A stretch of DNA of 57,333 bases, from positions 1-57,333 of the forward strand of contig NZ_BBYG01000030.1 of NCBI RefSeq assembly GCF_001184025.1, written 5' to 3'. Below the pieces are notes generated by a model. The model was not told where the DNA came from and searched no databases. It saw nothing but the letters and a program-made list of their open reading frames with translations. Shown piece after piece: positions 16,568 through 25,101 of this stretch (position 1 is its first letter; each line of letters starts with the position of its first letter). This stretch comes from Streptomyces maremycinicus. Lineage in GTDB: Bacteria; Actinomycetota; Actinomycetes; Streptomycetales; Streptomycetaceae. The translations under genes were made by a program, and so were the position numbers.

Positions 16568-19036
16568 GTGAACAACGACGCGAGCGACCCCTTCGTGCAT
16601 GTCCGGGGCGCCAGTGAGAACAACCTGCGGAACGTCGATGTCGACGTTCCGCGGGACGCGATGGTCGCGTTCACCGGCGTCTCCGGTTCGGGCAAGTCCT
16701 CGCTCGCGTTCGGCACGCTCTACGCGGAGGCCCAGCGGCGCTACTTCGAGTCCGTGGCACCGTACGCCCGAAGGCTTTTGCAGCAGGTGGGCGCACCACA
16801 CGTGCAGGAGATCACCGGACTGCCACCCGCCGTGGCCTTGCAGCAGCGGCGCGGGGCGCCCAGCTCGCGTTCGACGGTCGGCACCCTCACCACGCTGTCC
16901 AATCTGCTGCGCATGCTGTACTCCCGCGCCGGCACCTATCCGCCCCGGGCCGCACGGCTGGAAGCCGAGTCGTTCTCACCCAACACGGCGGCCGGCGCCT
17001 GCCCGGAGTGCCACGGACTGGGTGTCGTGCACGACGTCGCCGAGGATCTGCTCGTCCCGGACCCTTCGCTGAGCATCCGCGAGGGGGCGATCGCCGCCTG
17101 GCCGGGCGCCTGGCAGGGCGCCAACCTGCGCAGTGTCGTGAACGGCCTGGGGATCGACATCGACCGACCGTGGCGCAGGCTCAAGAAGAAGGACCGGGAC
17201 TGGCTGCTGTACACCGACGAGCAGCCCTCCGTGTACATCGAGCCGGAGGAGGACCGCGTCGACTACGGCTACCAGGGCAAATTCTGGAGCGCCCGCAAGC
17301 ACGTCATGCACGTCCTCGCCGACTCCAAGAGCGAGAAGATGCGCGAACGGGCGCTCCGGTTCGTCAGGAGTGTGCCCTGCCCCGAGTGCGGGGGCAGCGG
17401 ACTGCGGCCCGAGGCGCTCGCCGTGACCTTCGCCGGACGTTCCATCGCCGAGATCAACGCGATGCCGCTCACTGAGGTCGTGGCGCTGCTGCGGCCCGTC
17501 GCCGCGCGGTCCGAGGCCGACGCCACCACGTCGACCGCCCGATCCGGGGAGACCACCGAGGTCGCGGTCCGGATCTGCGGCGATCTGGTCGCGCGGGTCG
17601 ACGTACTGCTCGACCTGGGTCTCGGCTACCTCAGCCTCGGGCGCCGTTCGACGACCCTGTCGCCGGGCGAGGCGCAGCGCCTGCGGATCGCCACCCAGCT
17701 GCGATCGGGGCTGTTCGGCGTCATCTACGTCCTCGACGAACCCTCCGCGGGGCTGCACCCGGCTGACGCTGAACCGCTGCTGGACGTGCTGGACCGCCTC
17801 AAGGCGGCGGGCAACTCGCTGTTCGTCGTAGAGCACGACATGGACGTCGTACGGCGGGCGGACTGGGTGGTCGACATCGGCCCCGGCGCGGGTGAGGGCG
17901 GCGGACACGTGCTGTACAGCGGCCCGGTCGCCGGCCTTGAGCGGGTCGGGGAGTCGGCCACGAGCCGATACCTGTTCGGGCGCGCCCAGCCGCTCGATCA
18001 CCGCCCGCGCACACCGCACGGCTGGCTGCACCTGAGCGGCGTCTCCCGCCACAATCTGCACGACGTGTCCGTCGACGTACCGCTCCGCGTGCTGACGGCG
18101 GTGACCGGCGTGTCGGGTTCCGGGAAATCGACGCTGGTGACGCAGGTGCTCGCCGAGGTCGTCCGGGGTCATCTCGGACTCGTACCCGAGGAGCCCGACG
18201 AGGCGCAGCTGGAGGTCGACGTCAAGGACGCGTCGGGGGTCGAGTCGTTCGACCGGCTGGTCCTGGTCGACCAACGGCCCATCGGGCGGACTCCCCGGTC
18301 CAACCTGGCCACGTACACGGGCATGTTCGACGCGGTGCGCAAGCTGTACGCGGCGACGGACGAGGCCGGGGCGCGCGGCTACTCGGCCGGGCGGTTCTCC
18401 TTCAACGTGCCCGAGGGGCGGTGCGAGACCTGCCAGGGTGAAGGGTTCGTCGCGGTGGAGCTGCTGTTCCTGCCCGGCACCTACGCACCGTGCCCGACCT
18501 GCGGGGGCGCCCGGTACAACGCCGAAACGCTGGAAGTCACCTACCGCGGCAAGAACATCGCCGAAGTGCTGGGGCTGTCCGTCGACGCCGCCGCCGAGTT
18601 CCTGTCCGCCGTCCCGGCCGCCTCCCGCAGTCTGGAGACGTTGCGCGAGGTGGGACTGGGGTACCTGCGGCTGGGCCAGCCCGCGACGGAACTCAGCGGT
18701 GGTGAGGCGCAACGCATCAAACTGGCCACCGAACTACAGCGGGCCCGCCGCGGGCACGCGCTCTACTTGCTCGACGAGCCGACGGCGGGGCTGCACCCCG
18801 CGGACATCGCGCTGCTGCTGCGACAACTGCACCGCCTCGTCGACGCCGGCAACACGGTCGTCCTCGTCGAGCACGACCTGGACACGATCGCCACCGCCGA
18901 CTGGATCATCGACCTCGGGCCGGGCGGCGGCGACGCGGGCGGCCGGGTGGTCGCGGCGGGCCCGCCGGCCAAGGTGGCCAGAGCCCGCCGCAGCGCCACC
19001 GCGCCCTACCTCGCGGCCCGGCTCGCACGGCCCTGA
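16568..19036 (+). CDS. UvrA2-type excinuclease ABC subunit A paralogue
   Basis: An 822-residue double ABC ATPase of the UvrA family. Walker A motifs GVSGSGKSS (about residues 37-45) and GVSGSGKST (about 514-522). Signatures LSPGEAQRLR (about 364) and LSGGEAQRIK (about 709), each followed by DEPSAGLHPAD or DEPTAGLHPAD. Zinc-binding CPECHGLG, CPECGGSG and CETCQGEG...CPTCGG pairs are present. It is ~120-150 residues shorter than housekeeping UvrA because the UvrB-binding region is missing, which defines the UvrA2 class. These proteins are linked to tolerance of DNA-binding or intercalating drugs and are often resistance genes in antibiotic producers. GTG start. Convergent with the thioredoxin-like gene, 20 bases apart. 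Confidence 0.93.
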   Translation: MNNDASDPFVHVRGASENNLRNVDVDVPRDAMVAFTGVSGSGKSSLAFGTLYAEAQRRYFESVAPYARRLLQQVGAPHVQEITGLPPAVALQQRRGAPSSRSTVGTLTTLSNLLRMLYSRAGTYPPRAARLEAESFSPNTAAGACPECHGLGVVHDVAEDLLVPDPSLSIREGAIAAWPGAWQGANLRSVVNGLGIDIDRPWRRLKKKDRDWLLYTDEQPSVYIEPEEDRVDYGYQGKFWSARKHVMHVLADSKSEKMRERALRFVRSVPCPECGGSGLRPEALAVTFAGRSIAEINAMPLTEVVALLRPVAARSEADATTSTARSGETTEVAVRICGDLVARVDVLLDLGLGYLSLGRRSTTLSPGEAQRLRIATQLRSGLFGVIYVLDEPSAGLHPADAEPLLDVLDRLKAAGNSLFVVEHDMDVVRRADWVVDIGPGAGEGGGHVLYSGPVAGLERVGESATSRYLFGRAQPLDHRPRTPHGWLHLSGVSRHNLHDVSVDVPLRVLTAVTGVSGSGKSTLVTQVLAEVVRGHLGLVPEEPDEAQLEVDVKDASGVESFDRLVLVDQRPIGRTPRSNLATYTGMFDAVRKLYAATDEAGARGYSAGRFSFNVPEGRCETCQGEGFVAVELLFLPGTYAPCPTCGGARYNAETLEVTYRGKNIAEVLGLSVDAAAEFLSAVPAASRSLETLREVGLGYLRLGQPATELSGGEAQRIKLATELQRARRGHALYLLDEPTAGLHPADIALLLRQLHRLVDAGNTVVLVEHDLDTIATADWIIDLGPGGGDAGGRVVAAGPPAKVARARRSATAPYLAARLARP

Positions 19037-19056
19037 CGTGCCGCAGCAACCGCTCA

Positions 19057-19422
19057 TCAGAGGTGGCTGTCCAGGAACTTCCGTACCTCGGCGGTGGTCA
19101 TCGGCCCGGTGCCGTGCGCCACCGCCTCGCCCTCCTTCAGCAGGACGTAGGACGGGGCTCCGGTGATCCCGCATCGCTCGGTTGCGGCCGGACAACGCGT
19201 GATGTCGGCGCGGACGGCCGTCAGGCGGCCCGCGTAGTCGTCGGCGATGCCATCCACGACGAGGTCCATGACCCGGCAGGGCTCCATCGCCTTGGGCCAT
19301 GTCCCGATGAAGTATGCGAGGACCGGAACTTCGCTCATCCCGAGGATGAAGTTGAACTCCGCGTCCTCACGGGGTCGGTGCACCCGCTTTGCCATGAAGC
19401 TCCTGACCTCACGTTCCGTCAT
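19057..19422 (-). CDS. thioredoxin-fold protein lacking the nucleophilic cysteine
   Basis: A 121-residue thioredoxin-fold protein. The cis-proline loop (GITGAPSYVLLKEGE) and the following glycine region are well preserved. At the usual WCGPC site the sequence is TWPKAMEPCRVMD, so Met-Glu-Pro-Cys replaces Cys-Gly-Pro-Cys. The attacking N-terminal cysteine is gone and only the resolving position remains. Two more cysteines (TRCPAATERCG) lie just before the cis-proline loop. It therefore cannot work as an ordinary dithiol thioredoxin. A monothiol, binding or chaperone role is possible, or use of the extra cysteines. The gene is monocistronic and convergent with uvrA2. Confidence 0.8.
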   Translation of the reverse strand: MTEREVRSFMAKRVHRPREDAEFNFILGMSEVPVLAYFIGTWPKAMEPCRVMDLVVDGIADDYAGRLTAVRADITRCPAATERCGITGAPSYVLLKEGEAVAHGTGPMTTAEVRKFLDSHL

Positions 19423-19844
19423 TCCCTCCCCATCATCCCTCGTACGCGGTGCCAGACCGCCCCGGCCGGCCCGGTCGGTCGTCGAGTCGTCCAGTCGTCC
19501 AGTCGCCCGCTCGACCTGCCGGAAAGAAGGCAGAGGGCCGTGCGCACAATCACGGTGATCTCCGGCGCGAGCGGCCCGGCCTCCCGTGCCTGGTGACCGG
19601 CCTGACCTCCCGCCTGCCCCCCGGCCGCGGCCCGCCGCGCGCCCGTGGGGCGGCTCGTGCCAGGACGGCGCCCTTCACGACGGCACGGAACCCGGCTCCC
19701 ACCCGCCCCCGGTCTCGGCTGGCTGATACCGCGCCTCCCCGGGCCGCATGAGCCGGCCGACGACACCGGGAACGAGGCACGATTCCCGGTGCCGGACCGG
19801 ACCGGACCGCTCGCGGACGCCGTCGTGGACGGTCGACGTACGCG
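19423..19844. other. 422-base interval without a gene
   Basis: Upstream region of the thioredoxin-like gene and downstream region of the PucR gene. It contains a short imperfect CAGTCGTC repetition near 19493-19505. No frame with consistent coding bias was seen. Confidence 0.4.
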
Positions 19845-20987
19845 TCAGGCGCCCCGAAGGCCGACCGCCAGCGTCAGCTCAAGCACCCGGTGCGGCGATG
19901 CGAGATCCGGGAACAGCTCCCGCAGCTGCGACATGCGGTACCGGACTGTCTGGGGATGGACGAACAACGCCGCCGCCACCTCGTCGCGCCTGCCCTGGTG
20001 CAGCAGCCACTCCCGCAACGTCTCCTCCAGCCGCCGCGCGGTCGCGACCGGCAGGGTCCACAGCGGCGCGAGGGCACGGGCACGCAGGTCTGCGAACGCC
20101 TCCACGTCGGCGCTCAGCACCAGCTCGGGGAGGTGGTCCTCGGTGTCGCGAATATCGGAGGAAAGGGAGCGCGCGCGTACGGCTCGTGCGTACGAGGCGG
20201 CCGCACGAGTCCATGGCCGGGCCGGGCCGACCACGGCCGTGCGATCGGTCAGCTGGCGCAGGAGATGTGATCGGTCGGCATCGGGGACGAGCAGCACGCC
20301 GGTGGCGTCCGGCAGATCGTCGAGGACGAGGGTGCTCTGGTCGTCGAGCGCGCGGTAGGCGGGCCGGGCCTGGGCGGCGGGCAGCAGGACCGCGGTCAGC
20401 GAGACCGGAGGCTGCCATCCGGCCCGTTGGGCGGAGGCCAGCAGCACGTCCGGGCTCGCGCCGGCGAGGAGGTCGCGGGCCAGGTGTTCCAGGTGGCGCT
20501 CGATTGCCCTGCCCCGGGCGGCCAGTTCGTCGGCGTGGCCCGCTGCGCTCGCGGCGGAGAGCTCGTCGATGTAGGCGAAGGTCAGCTCGGCGAACTTGGC
20601 GACCTCGGCGGCGGGCAGGCCCGCGGGTACGGCACCCGCCGCCAGGCATCGCCAGGCCACGCGGGCGCCGACGCGGTAGGCGCTGAGCAGGGCGTCCATC
20701 GAACGGCCGTCGCGCACCTCGCCTCGGCCCAGCTCGTAGGCGGCGTCACCGGCGTCACCGCCTGTGGCGTTGCCGCTCGCGAGGTCCAGGTAGTGTCCCA
20801 GGGCGGTGCGGACGGCTCGGCGGATGGTGGCGCCCATGTGGCCCGAAAGGGCGTTGGCGTAGGGAGGGACCTCGTCGATGATCGCCTGGACGACTTCGTC
20901 GGCGGTGGTCTTCAGCGCCGCCCGAATTGCGGTGACCGTCGTCTCGTCCAGGGCCAGTTCGCTGGCCCTCCGGGTTGCATGACTCAC
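19845..20987 (-). CDS. PucR-family transcriptional regulator
   Basis: A 380-residue regulator with the PucR/CdaR architecture: an N-terminal helical sensor-like domain (to about residue 170), a degenerate middle domain, and the C-terminal PucR helix-turn-helix. The last reads LEETLREWLLHQGRRDEVAA followed by LFVHPQTVRYRMSQL. GTG 20987 is preferred over TTG 21008, because AGGGA lies eight bases before the GTG. It is divergent from the reductase-desaturase pair, and the intergenic region holds two inverted repeats. It therefore probably controls those genes and perhaps itself; the ligand is unknown, possibly a fatty acid or acyl-CoA. Confidence 0.88.
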   Translation of the reverse strand: MSHATRRASELALDETTVTAIRAALKTTADEVVQAIIDEVPPYANALSGHMGATIRRAVRTALGHYLDLASGNATGGDAGDAAYELGRGEVRDGRSMDALLSAYRVGARVAWRCLAAGAVPAGLPAAEVAKFAELTFAYIDELSAASAAGHADELAARGRAIERHLEHLARDLLAGASPDVLLASAQRAGWQPPVSLTAVLLPAAQARPAYRALDDQSTLVLDDLPDATGVLLVPDADRSHLLRQLTDRTAVVGPARPWTRAAASYARAVRARSLSSDIRDTEDHLPELVLSADVEAFADLRARALAPLWTLPVATARRLEETLREWLLHQGRRDEVAAALFVHPQTVRYRMSQLRELFPDLASPHRVLELTLAVGLRGA

Positions 20988-20992
20988 GTTTT

Positions 20993-21043
20993 TGTTCCCT
21001 GCGAACAATTCAGCCGACCAGATTTACGTCCTGCGGTCAGGAC
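20993..21043. promoter_or_regulatory. two inverted repeats in the PucR/reductase intergenic region
   Basis: TGTTC-CCTGC-GAACA (20993-21007) and GTCCTG-CGGT-CAGGAC (21028-21043) are perfect inverted repeats in the 87-base divergent promoter region. The second is flanked by two copies of TTTACG. Both are plausible operators. The first overlaps the ribosome-site region of the PucR gene, which would suit autoregulation. Confidence 0.5.
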
Positions 21044-21074
21044 TTTACGCCTCGCGGCGCAGCAAGCTGTAGTC

Positions 21075-22130
21075 ATGACGAGTACAGCCCTTCGCAGCAG
21101 GGCGTGGAAACTGCTGGAGATGGTCACGACGCCGCTGCTGCCGTCGGACTACCTCGACCTGGTCAGCCCGCTACGCGCGGGCGCCGACCTGCGTGGGCGC
21201 ATCGAGGCCGTTCACCCCGAGACGGATGACGCCGCGACGATCGTGATCAGGCCGGGACGGGGCTGGCGCGGCCACACGGCCGGTCAGTACGTGCGGATCG
21301 GCGTCGACGTCGACGGGGTGCGCCTGTGGCGTGCCTACTCCCTCACCTCGCCGACAGACCGCCAGGACGGCCGCGTCACGATCACCGTGAAGGCGATCCC
21401 GGACGGCAAGGTCAGCAACCACCTGGTCCGCAGGGCGAAACCGGGCACGTTGATCCAGCTCGACCAGCCCACCGGTGACTTCGTGCTGCCGCAGGCCAAG
21501 CCCGCCAAGGTCCTCTACCTGACGGCCGGCAGCGGCATCACGCCCGTGATGGGCATGCTGCGCGACACCGGGTTCGACGACGTCGTCATGGTCCACTGCG
21601 CGCCACAGCCGCAGGACGTGATCTTCCGCGACGAACTGCACGACCTGGTCGCGGACAAGAAGCTGCGGCTCACCGAGGTGCACACCGACACGGACGGCAT
21701 GCTCGACATCGCCCGTCTCGACGAACTCGTGCCCGACTGGGCCGAGCGCGAGACCTGGGCCTGCGGGCCCGCGGGCCTGCTCGACGCCGCCGAAAAGCAC
21801 TGGAGCGAGCACGGCGTACCGGAGCGCCTGCACACCGAACGCTTCCGCCCCAGCATCGTCGTCGCGGGCGACGGCGGCGAGGTCAGGTTCAGCACGACCG
21901 GCAGGACCGTCGACGCGGACGGCGCCACGCCGTTGCTGGACGTCGGCGAAAACGCCGGCGTGCTCATGCCCTCCGGGTGCCGCATGGGCATCTGCTTCGG
22001 CTGCGTCTCGCCGCTCAAGGCCGGCGCCGTCCGCGACCTGCGTACCGGCGAGATCACCGAGGCCGAGCCGGGCGTCCTCATCCAGACCTGTGTGTCCGCC
22101 GCTGCGGGCCCCTGCGACATCGAACGGTAG
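21075..22130 (+). CDS. ferredoxin-type oxidoreductase partnering a fatty acid desaturase
   Basis: A 351-residue reductase: short N-terminal extension, FAD-binding domain (RAYSLTSP), NAD(P)H-binding domain (YLTAGSGITPVMGML, then WACGPAGLLDAA), and a C-terminal plant-type [2Fe-2S] domain. The cluster ligands are in CRMGICFGC (Cys 302, 307, 310) with the fourth near residue 339. This layout moves electrons from NAD(P)H through FAD to an iron-sulfur cluster and on to a membrane di-iron oxygenase. The desaturase gene starts seven bases after its stop. The same pairing is known in mycobacteria (Rv3230c with DesA3/Rv3229c). Confidence 0.93.
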   Translation: MTSTALRSRAWKLLEMVTTPLLPSDYLDLVSPLRAGADLRGRIEAVHPETDDAATIVIRPGRGWRGHTAGQYVRIGVDVDGVRLWRAYSLTSPTDRQDGRVTITVKAIPDGKVSNHLVRRAKPGTLIQLDQPTGDFVLPQAKPAKVLYLTAGSGITPVMGMLRDTGFDDVVMVHCAPQPQDVIFRDELHDLVADKKLRLTEVHTDTDGMLDIARLDELVPDWAERETWACGPAGLLDAAEKHWSEHGVPERLHTERFRPSIVVAGDGGEVRFSTTGRTVDADGATPLLDVGENAGVLMPSGCRMGICFGCVSPLKAGAVRDLRTGEITEAEPGVLIQTCVSAAAGPCDIER

Positions 22131-22137
22131 GAGCACC

Positions 22138-23256
22138 TTGACCGCCATCGACCCCACCGCCCACCTGACCGCGGAGCAGATCGAAGAGCTCGGCCGCGAA
22201 ATGGACGCGATCCGCGACGAGGTGATCGCCAGCCGCGGTGAGAAGGACGCGGCCTACATCCGCAAGGTCATCTCGGCGCAGCGCAAGCTCGAGCTGGTCA
22301 GCCGGGGCGTGCTGCTGTTCTCGATCTTCCCGCCCGCGTGGGTGCTCGGCACCGCCGGTCTGTCCGTGGCGAAGATCATGGACAACATGGAGATCGGCCA
22401 CAACATCCTGCACGGCCAGTGGGACTGGATGCGGGACCCGAAGATCCACTCCACCACCTGGGAGTGGGACCACGTCTCGCCGTCCGACCAGTGGAAGCAC
22501 TCGCACAACGAGCTGCACCACACGTACACCAACGTCATCGGCAAGGACAACGACCTCGGCTACGGCATCATGCGCGTCGACGAGGACCAGAGGTGGCACC
22601 CGTTCCACCTGGGCCAGCCGCTGTGGAACTTCATCAACGCGTGCTTCTTCGAGTACGGCATCGCGGCGTACGACCTGGAACTCGGCAAGAACCTGAGCAA
22701 GCGCCGCCGCAAGAACCCGGAGTTCCGCGCGCGGGCCAAGGCCGTGGGCCGCAAGATCCGCAAGCAGGTGCTCAAGGACTACGTGATCCACCCGCTGCTG
22801 TCGGGCCCGTCGTTCCTCCCCACGCTGGCCGCCACGTTCACCGCGAACCTGGTCCGCAACATCTGGTCCCACTCGGTGATCATGTGCGGGCACTTCCCCG
22901 AGGGCGTGCAGGTCTTCGAGCGCCGGTCGATCAAGGGCGAGACGCGCGGCCAGTGGTACCTGCGCCAGATGATGGGCTCGGCGAACATCAGCGGCAGCAA
23001 GGCCATGCACTTCATGACCGGCAACCTGTCGCACCAGATCGAGCACCACCTGTTCCCGGACCTGCCGAGCAACCGCTACGCCGAGGTCGCGGTGAAGGTA
23101 CGCGCGCTGTTCGAGAAGTACGAGCTGGACTATGTCACCGGGCCGCTGCCCAAGCAGGTGTTCTCCGCGTGGCACAAGGTCTTCCGGCTCTCGCTGCCGA
23201 ACAGGAAGCCCAAGGTCAAGGCACCGGAACGTGAGCAGGAGCTCGTCGCGGCCTGA
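22138..23256 (+). CDS. acyl-CoA (delta-9 type) fatty acid desaturase
   Basis: A 372-residue membrane-bound di-iron desaturase. The three histidine boxes are present: HNILH (88-92), HSHNELHH (121-128) and HQIEHH (299-304), as in the FADS family that introduces a cis double bond into acyl chains. Hydrophobic segments lie at about 55-80 and before the third box. The TTG start is indicated by GGAG at optimal spacing in the intergenic TAGGAGCACC. It receives electrons from the reductase encoded just upstream, so the two form an operon for membrane fluidity control, probably governed by the divergent PucR regulator. A strong hairpin follows. Confidence 0.93.
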   Translation: MTAIDPTAHLTAEQIEELGREMDAIRDEVIASRGEKDAAYIRKVISAQRKLELVSRGVLLFSIFPPAWVLGTAGLSVAKIMDNMEIGHNILHGQWDWMRDPKIHSTTWEWDHVSPSDQWKHSHNELHHTYTNVIGKDNDLGYGIMRVDEDQRWHPFHLGQPLWNFINACFFEYGIAAYDLELGKNLSKRRRKNPEFRARAKAVGRKIRKQVLKDYVIHPLLSGPSFLPTLAATFTANLVRNIWSHSVIMCGHFPEGVQVFERRSIKGETRGQWYLRQMMGSANISGSKAMHFMTGNLSHQIEHHLFPDLPSNRYAEVAVKVRALFEKYELDYVTGPLPKQVFSAWHKVFRLSLPNRKPKVKAPEREQELVAA

Positions 23257-23296
23257 TCCCGGCCGGGGCTCAGATCCTTCGGTCGTGAGGACCGTA

Positions 23297-23330
23297 CCGA
23301 CCGTACCGGTGGCACCGCCGGTACGGTCGG
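23297..23330 (+). terminator. strong hairpin after the desaturase gene
   Basis: Sixteen-base arms (CCGACCGTACCGGTGG / CCGCCGGTACGGTCGG) with one mismatch and essentially no loop, 40 bases after the desaturase stop. It lies between convergent genes and can serve both. Confidence 0.75.
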
Positions 23331-23525
23331 ATCCGTTGCGGACGTTGGGCGGCCGCGTCATCAGACCGTGCGGCGCTGGATCGACGCAGTCCGGTGTCAG
23401 GCTCCGTCGTCTGGACGACATCCTCGGCGATCGCCAGCAACATCCGGCTCCCCTGGTCATCCGCCTCTCCGACTCGAAGGACGGGGACGCAGCACCCCCG
23501 TTTCAGCGGCGACCGGGTGGGGGCA

Positions 23526-24491
23526 CTACGGCTGCGACGTGAACCGAGGAAACAGGGAGGCGGCGGTGTCGTACATCACCGACTGCCGTTGCTCCGCGGT
23601 CAGCACCGCGCTGGATACGAGTGTCTCCGCCAGGCCGTGGACCACCCAGTCCGGCGTGAAGGGGTAGTCGCTCCCGTAGAGGATGTGGCCGGGGTCCGTC
23701 AACGTCAGCAAGGCGGGCAGCAGCCGCGGCAGAGGGAAGCCGGCGAGGTCGTAGTACAGGCGACGCAGGGCGCCGAGAACGTCTACGGGCGGACCGCCCA
23801 TGGTGAGTGCGAAGGCTGCGACGCGGTCGGCGACGGCCGGAAGGGCGGCTCCGGCGTGCGGGACGATGAAGCGGATCCGCGGGTATCGGTCGAGGACGCC
23901 GTTGAGGACCAGATTGGTGACGGCGCGGGCGGTCTCGAAGGGGAACTCCAGCATGGGGCGCGCGTGGCCCATGCTGGTGGCTTCCCAGCACGGCGGTGAA
24001 GTGGGGTGCAGGAAGACGACAGCGGAGCGTTGGTCGAGCTCGGCCATGAGCGGCTCGTAGAACGGATCACCCAGGTGACACCCGGCGTAGTGGGTGTGGA
24101 GGGTGATGCCGTCGGCTCCGAGTTCGTCGAAGGCGCGTCGCGTCTCGACGAGTGCACCTTTCAGGTCGGGCAGCGGAAGTGTGGCCAGAAGGCCGAAGCG
24201 GTGGGGGCGCTCGTGGACGAGTGCCGCGCCCTCCTCGTTCACCACCCGGGCCAGTTCCCGGGCGGCCTTGTCGTCGCCATAGTGCACGCCGGGCGACGAG
24301 ACGGACAGCAAGGCCGCCGCGATACCCGTCGCGTCCATGGCGGACAGGGCATCCTCGGGGCTCCAAGCGGGGATGGCGGCCATGCCGTCCGGCCCGCCGT
24401 GACCCGCCCTCTCCATCTCGGTGCGCAGACGCGGGGTGATGTAGTGGGCGTGCACGTCCATGGCTCCGCTGAGCGGAGGCTCGTGCGTCAT
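23526..24491 (-). CDS. amidohydrolase (ACMSD-like decarboxylase family)
   Basis: A 321-residue TIM-barrel metal-dependent hydrolase of the amidohydrolase_2 group. Metal ligands appear as DVHAHY (His-x-His near the start), FLHPTSPP, VPHAGAALP and YGSDYPF (final Asp). Relatives include 2-amino-3-carboxymuconate semialdehyde decarboxylase, isoorotate and gamma-resorcylate decarboxylases, so the reaction is as likely a decarboxylation as a hydrolysis. Substrate unknown. ATG 24491 follows GGAGGGAAG. A promoter with a perfect palindrome lies about 65 bases upstream. It is not adjacent to the kynurenine genes at 46-49 kb, so no link should be assumed. Confidence 0.88.
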   Translation of the reverse strand: MTHEPPLSGAMDVHAHYITPRLRTEMERAGHGGPDGMAAIPAWSPEDALSAMDATGIAAALLSVSSPGVHYGDDKAARELARVVNEEGAALVHERPHRFGLLATLPLPDLKGALVETRRAFDELGADGITLHTHYAGCHLGDPFYEPLMAELDQRSAVVFLHPTSPPCWEATSMGHARPMLEFPFETARAVTNLVLNGVLDRYPRIRFIVPHAGAALPAVADRVAAFALTMGGPPVDVLGALRRLYYDLAGFPLPRLLPALLTLTDPGHILYGSDYPFTPDWVVHGLAETLVSSAVLTAEQRQSVMYDTAASLFPRFTSQP

Positions 24492-24555
24492 AGGTCTTCC
24501 CTCCACTGGCCCGGGACAGGGTGTCTGCGGCCGGGCCGACCCGCAACTGCCGACA

Positions 24556-24591
24556 TGATGAAATCATCAGTATTGACCGATCGCATGTCAA
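24556..24591 (-). promoter_or_regulatory. promoter with embedded palindrome upstream of the amidohydrolase
   Basis: On the minus strand TTGACA (24591-24586) is followed after 17 bases by GATGAT, a workable -35/-10 pair. The -10 lies inside the perfect palindrome TGATG-AAAT-CATCA (24556-24569). A repressor binding there would block initiation. No regulator gene is adjacent. Confidence 0.5.
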
Positions 24592-25101
24592 GATCGTCGG
24601 TCCGGGTTCGGTTCTTGTGTGACGCGGGTCGCTGTCGGCTGGAGAGGCATTCGGTCGCCGAGCGGTGCAACGACCAGAGAGGCCCGGAGCGACTCCGGCG
24701 CCCCGCCCGGCCGCCCCGCCGCCCGGGCTCGATGACCGCCGTCGACGGATACGTCCACGGCGGTCCGCATCGACCGGCACATTCACGGCCGGCAGCCGCT
24801 GCGACCAGAGCCGCGCCGACCAGCCGATCCATGCGGCTCCCCCGCCGCTGACGCATGGCTCGCACGCGCGGTGGGCGCTTGACCTGCATCGGCATTCCCC
24901 ACCTCAGACGGGTGAGCAACGCGATGAGGGCTTCGTTGTTCCACCGTGAGGCGCCGCTCGCGGCACAGCTCGAACTCCCAGCCCGGCCGGTGCCTCCAAC
25001 GGCCCCCTCAGAAGGGCTTGGTCACGATTGCTCGCAGGTCGCCGATCACCGGACCGCCGGCATCGTCGTGGTGGCCGTGACCGTGGCCGTGGTCGTGGCC
25101 A
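24592..25101. other. 510-base interval upstream of the amidohydrolase promoter
   Basis: No complete gene. Just past the MFS stop codon, minus-strand sequence 25098-25008 reads GHDHGHGHGHHDD and then GGPVIGDLRAIVTKPF before a stop, in a frame without a start codon. It may be a lost gene tail or chance (GTGGCC)n-type repetition. Confidence 0.4.

Noticed and set aside
16976..18712. Minus-strand open frame of about 580 codons
   Set aside because: Antisense of uvrA2, whose Walker, signature and zinc motifs are complete on the plus strand.
23526..24491. ACMSD of a tryptophan degradation pathway linked to kynA/kynB/kynU
   Set aside because: The amidohydrolase is more than 21 kb away with its own promoter. 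No 3-hydroxyanthranilate dioxygenase or kynurenine monooxygenase is seen, so the link is not supported.
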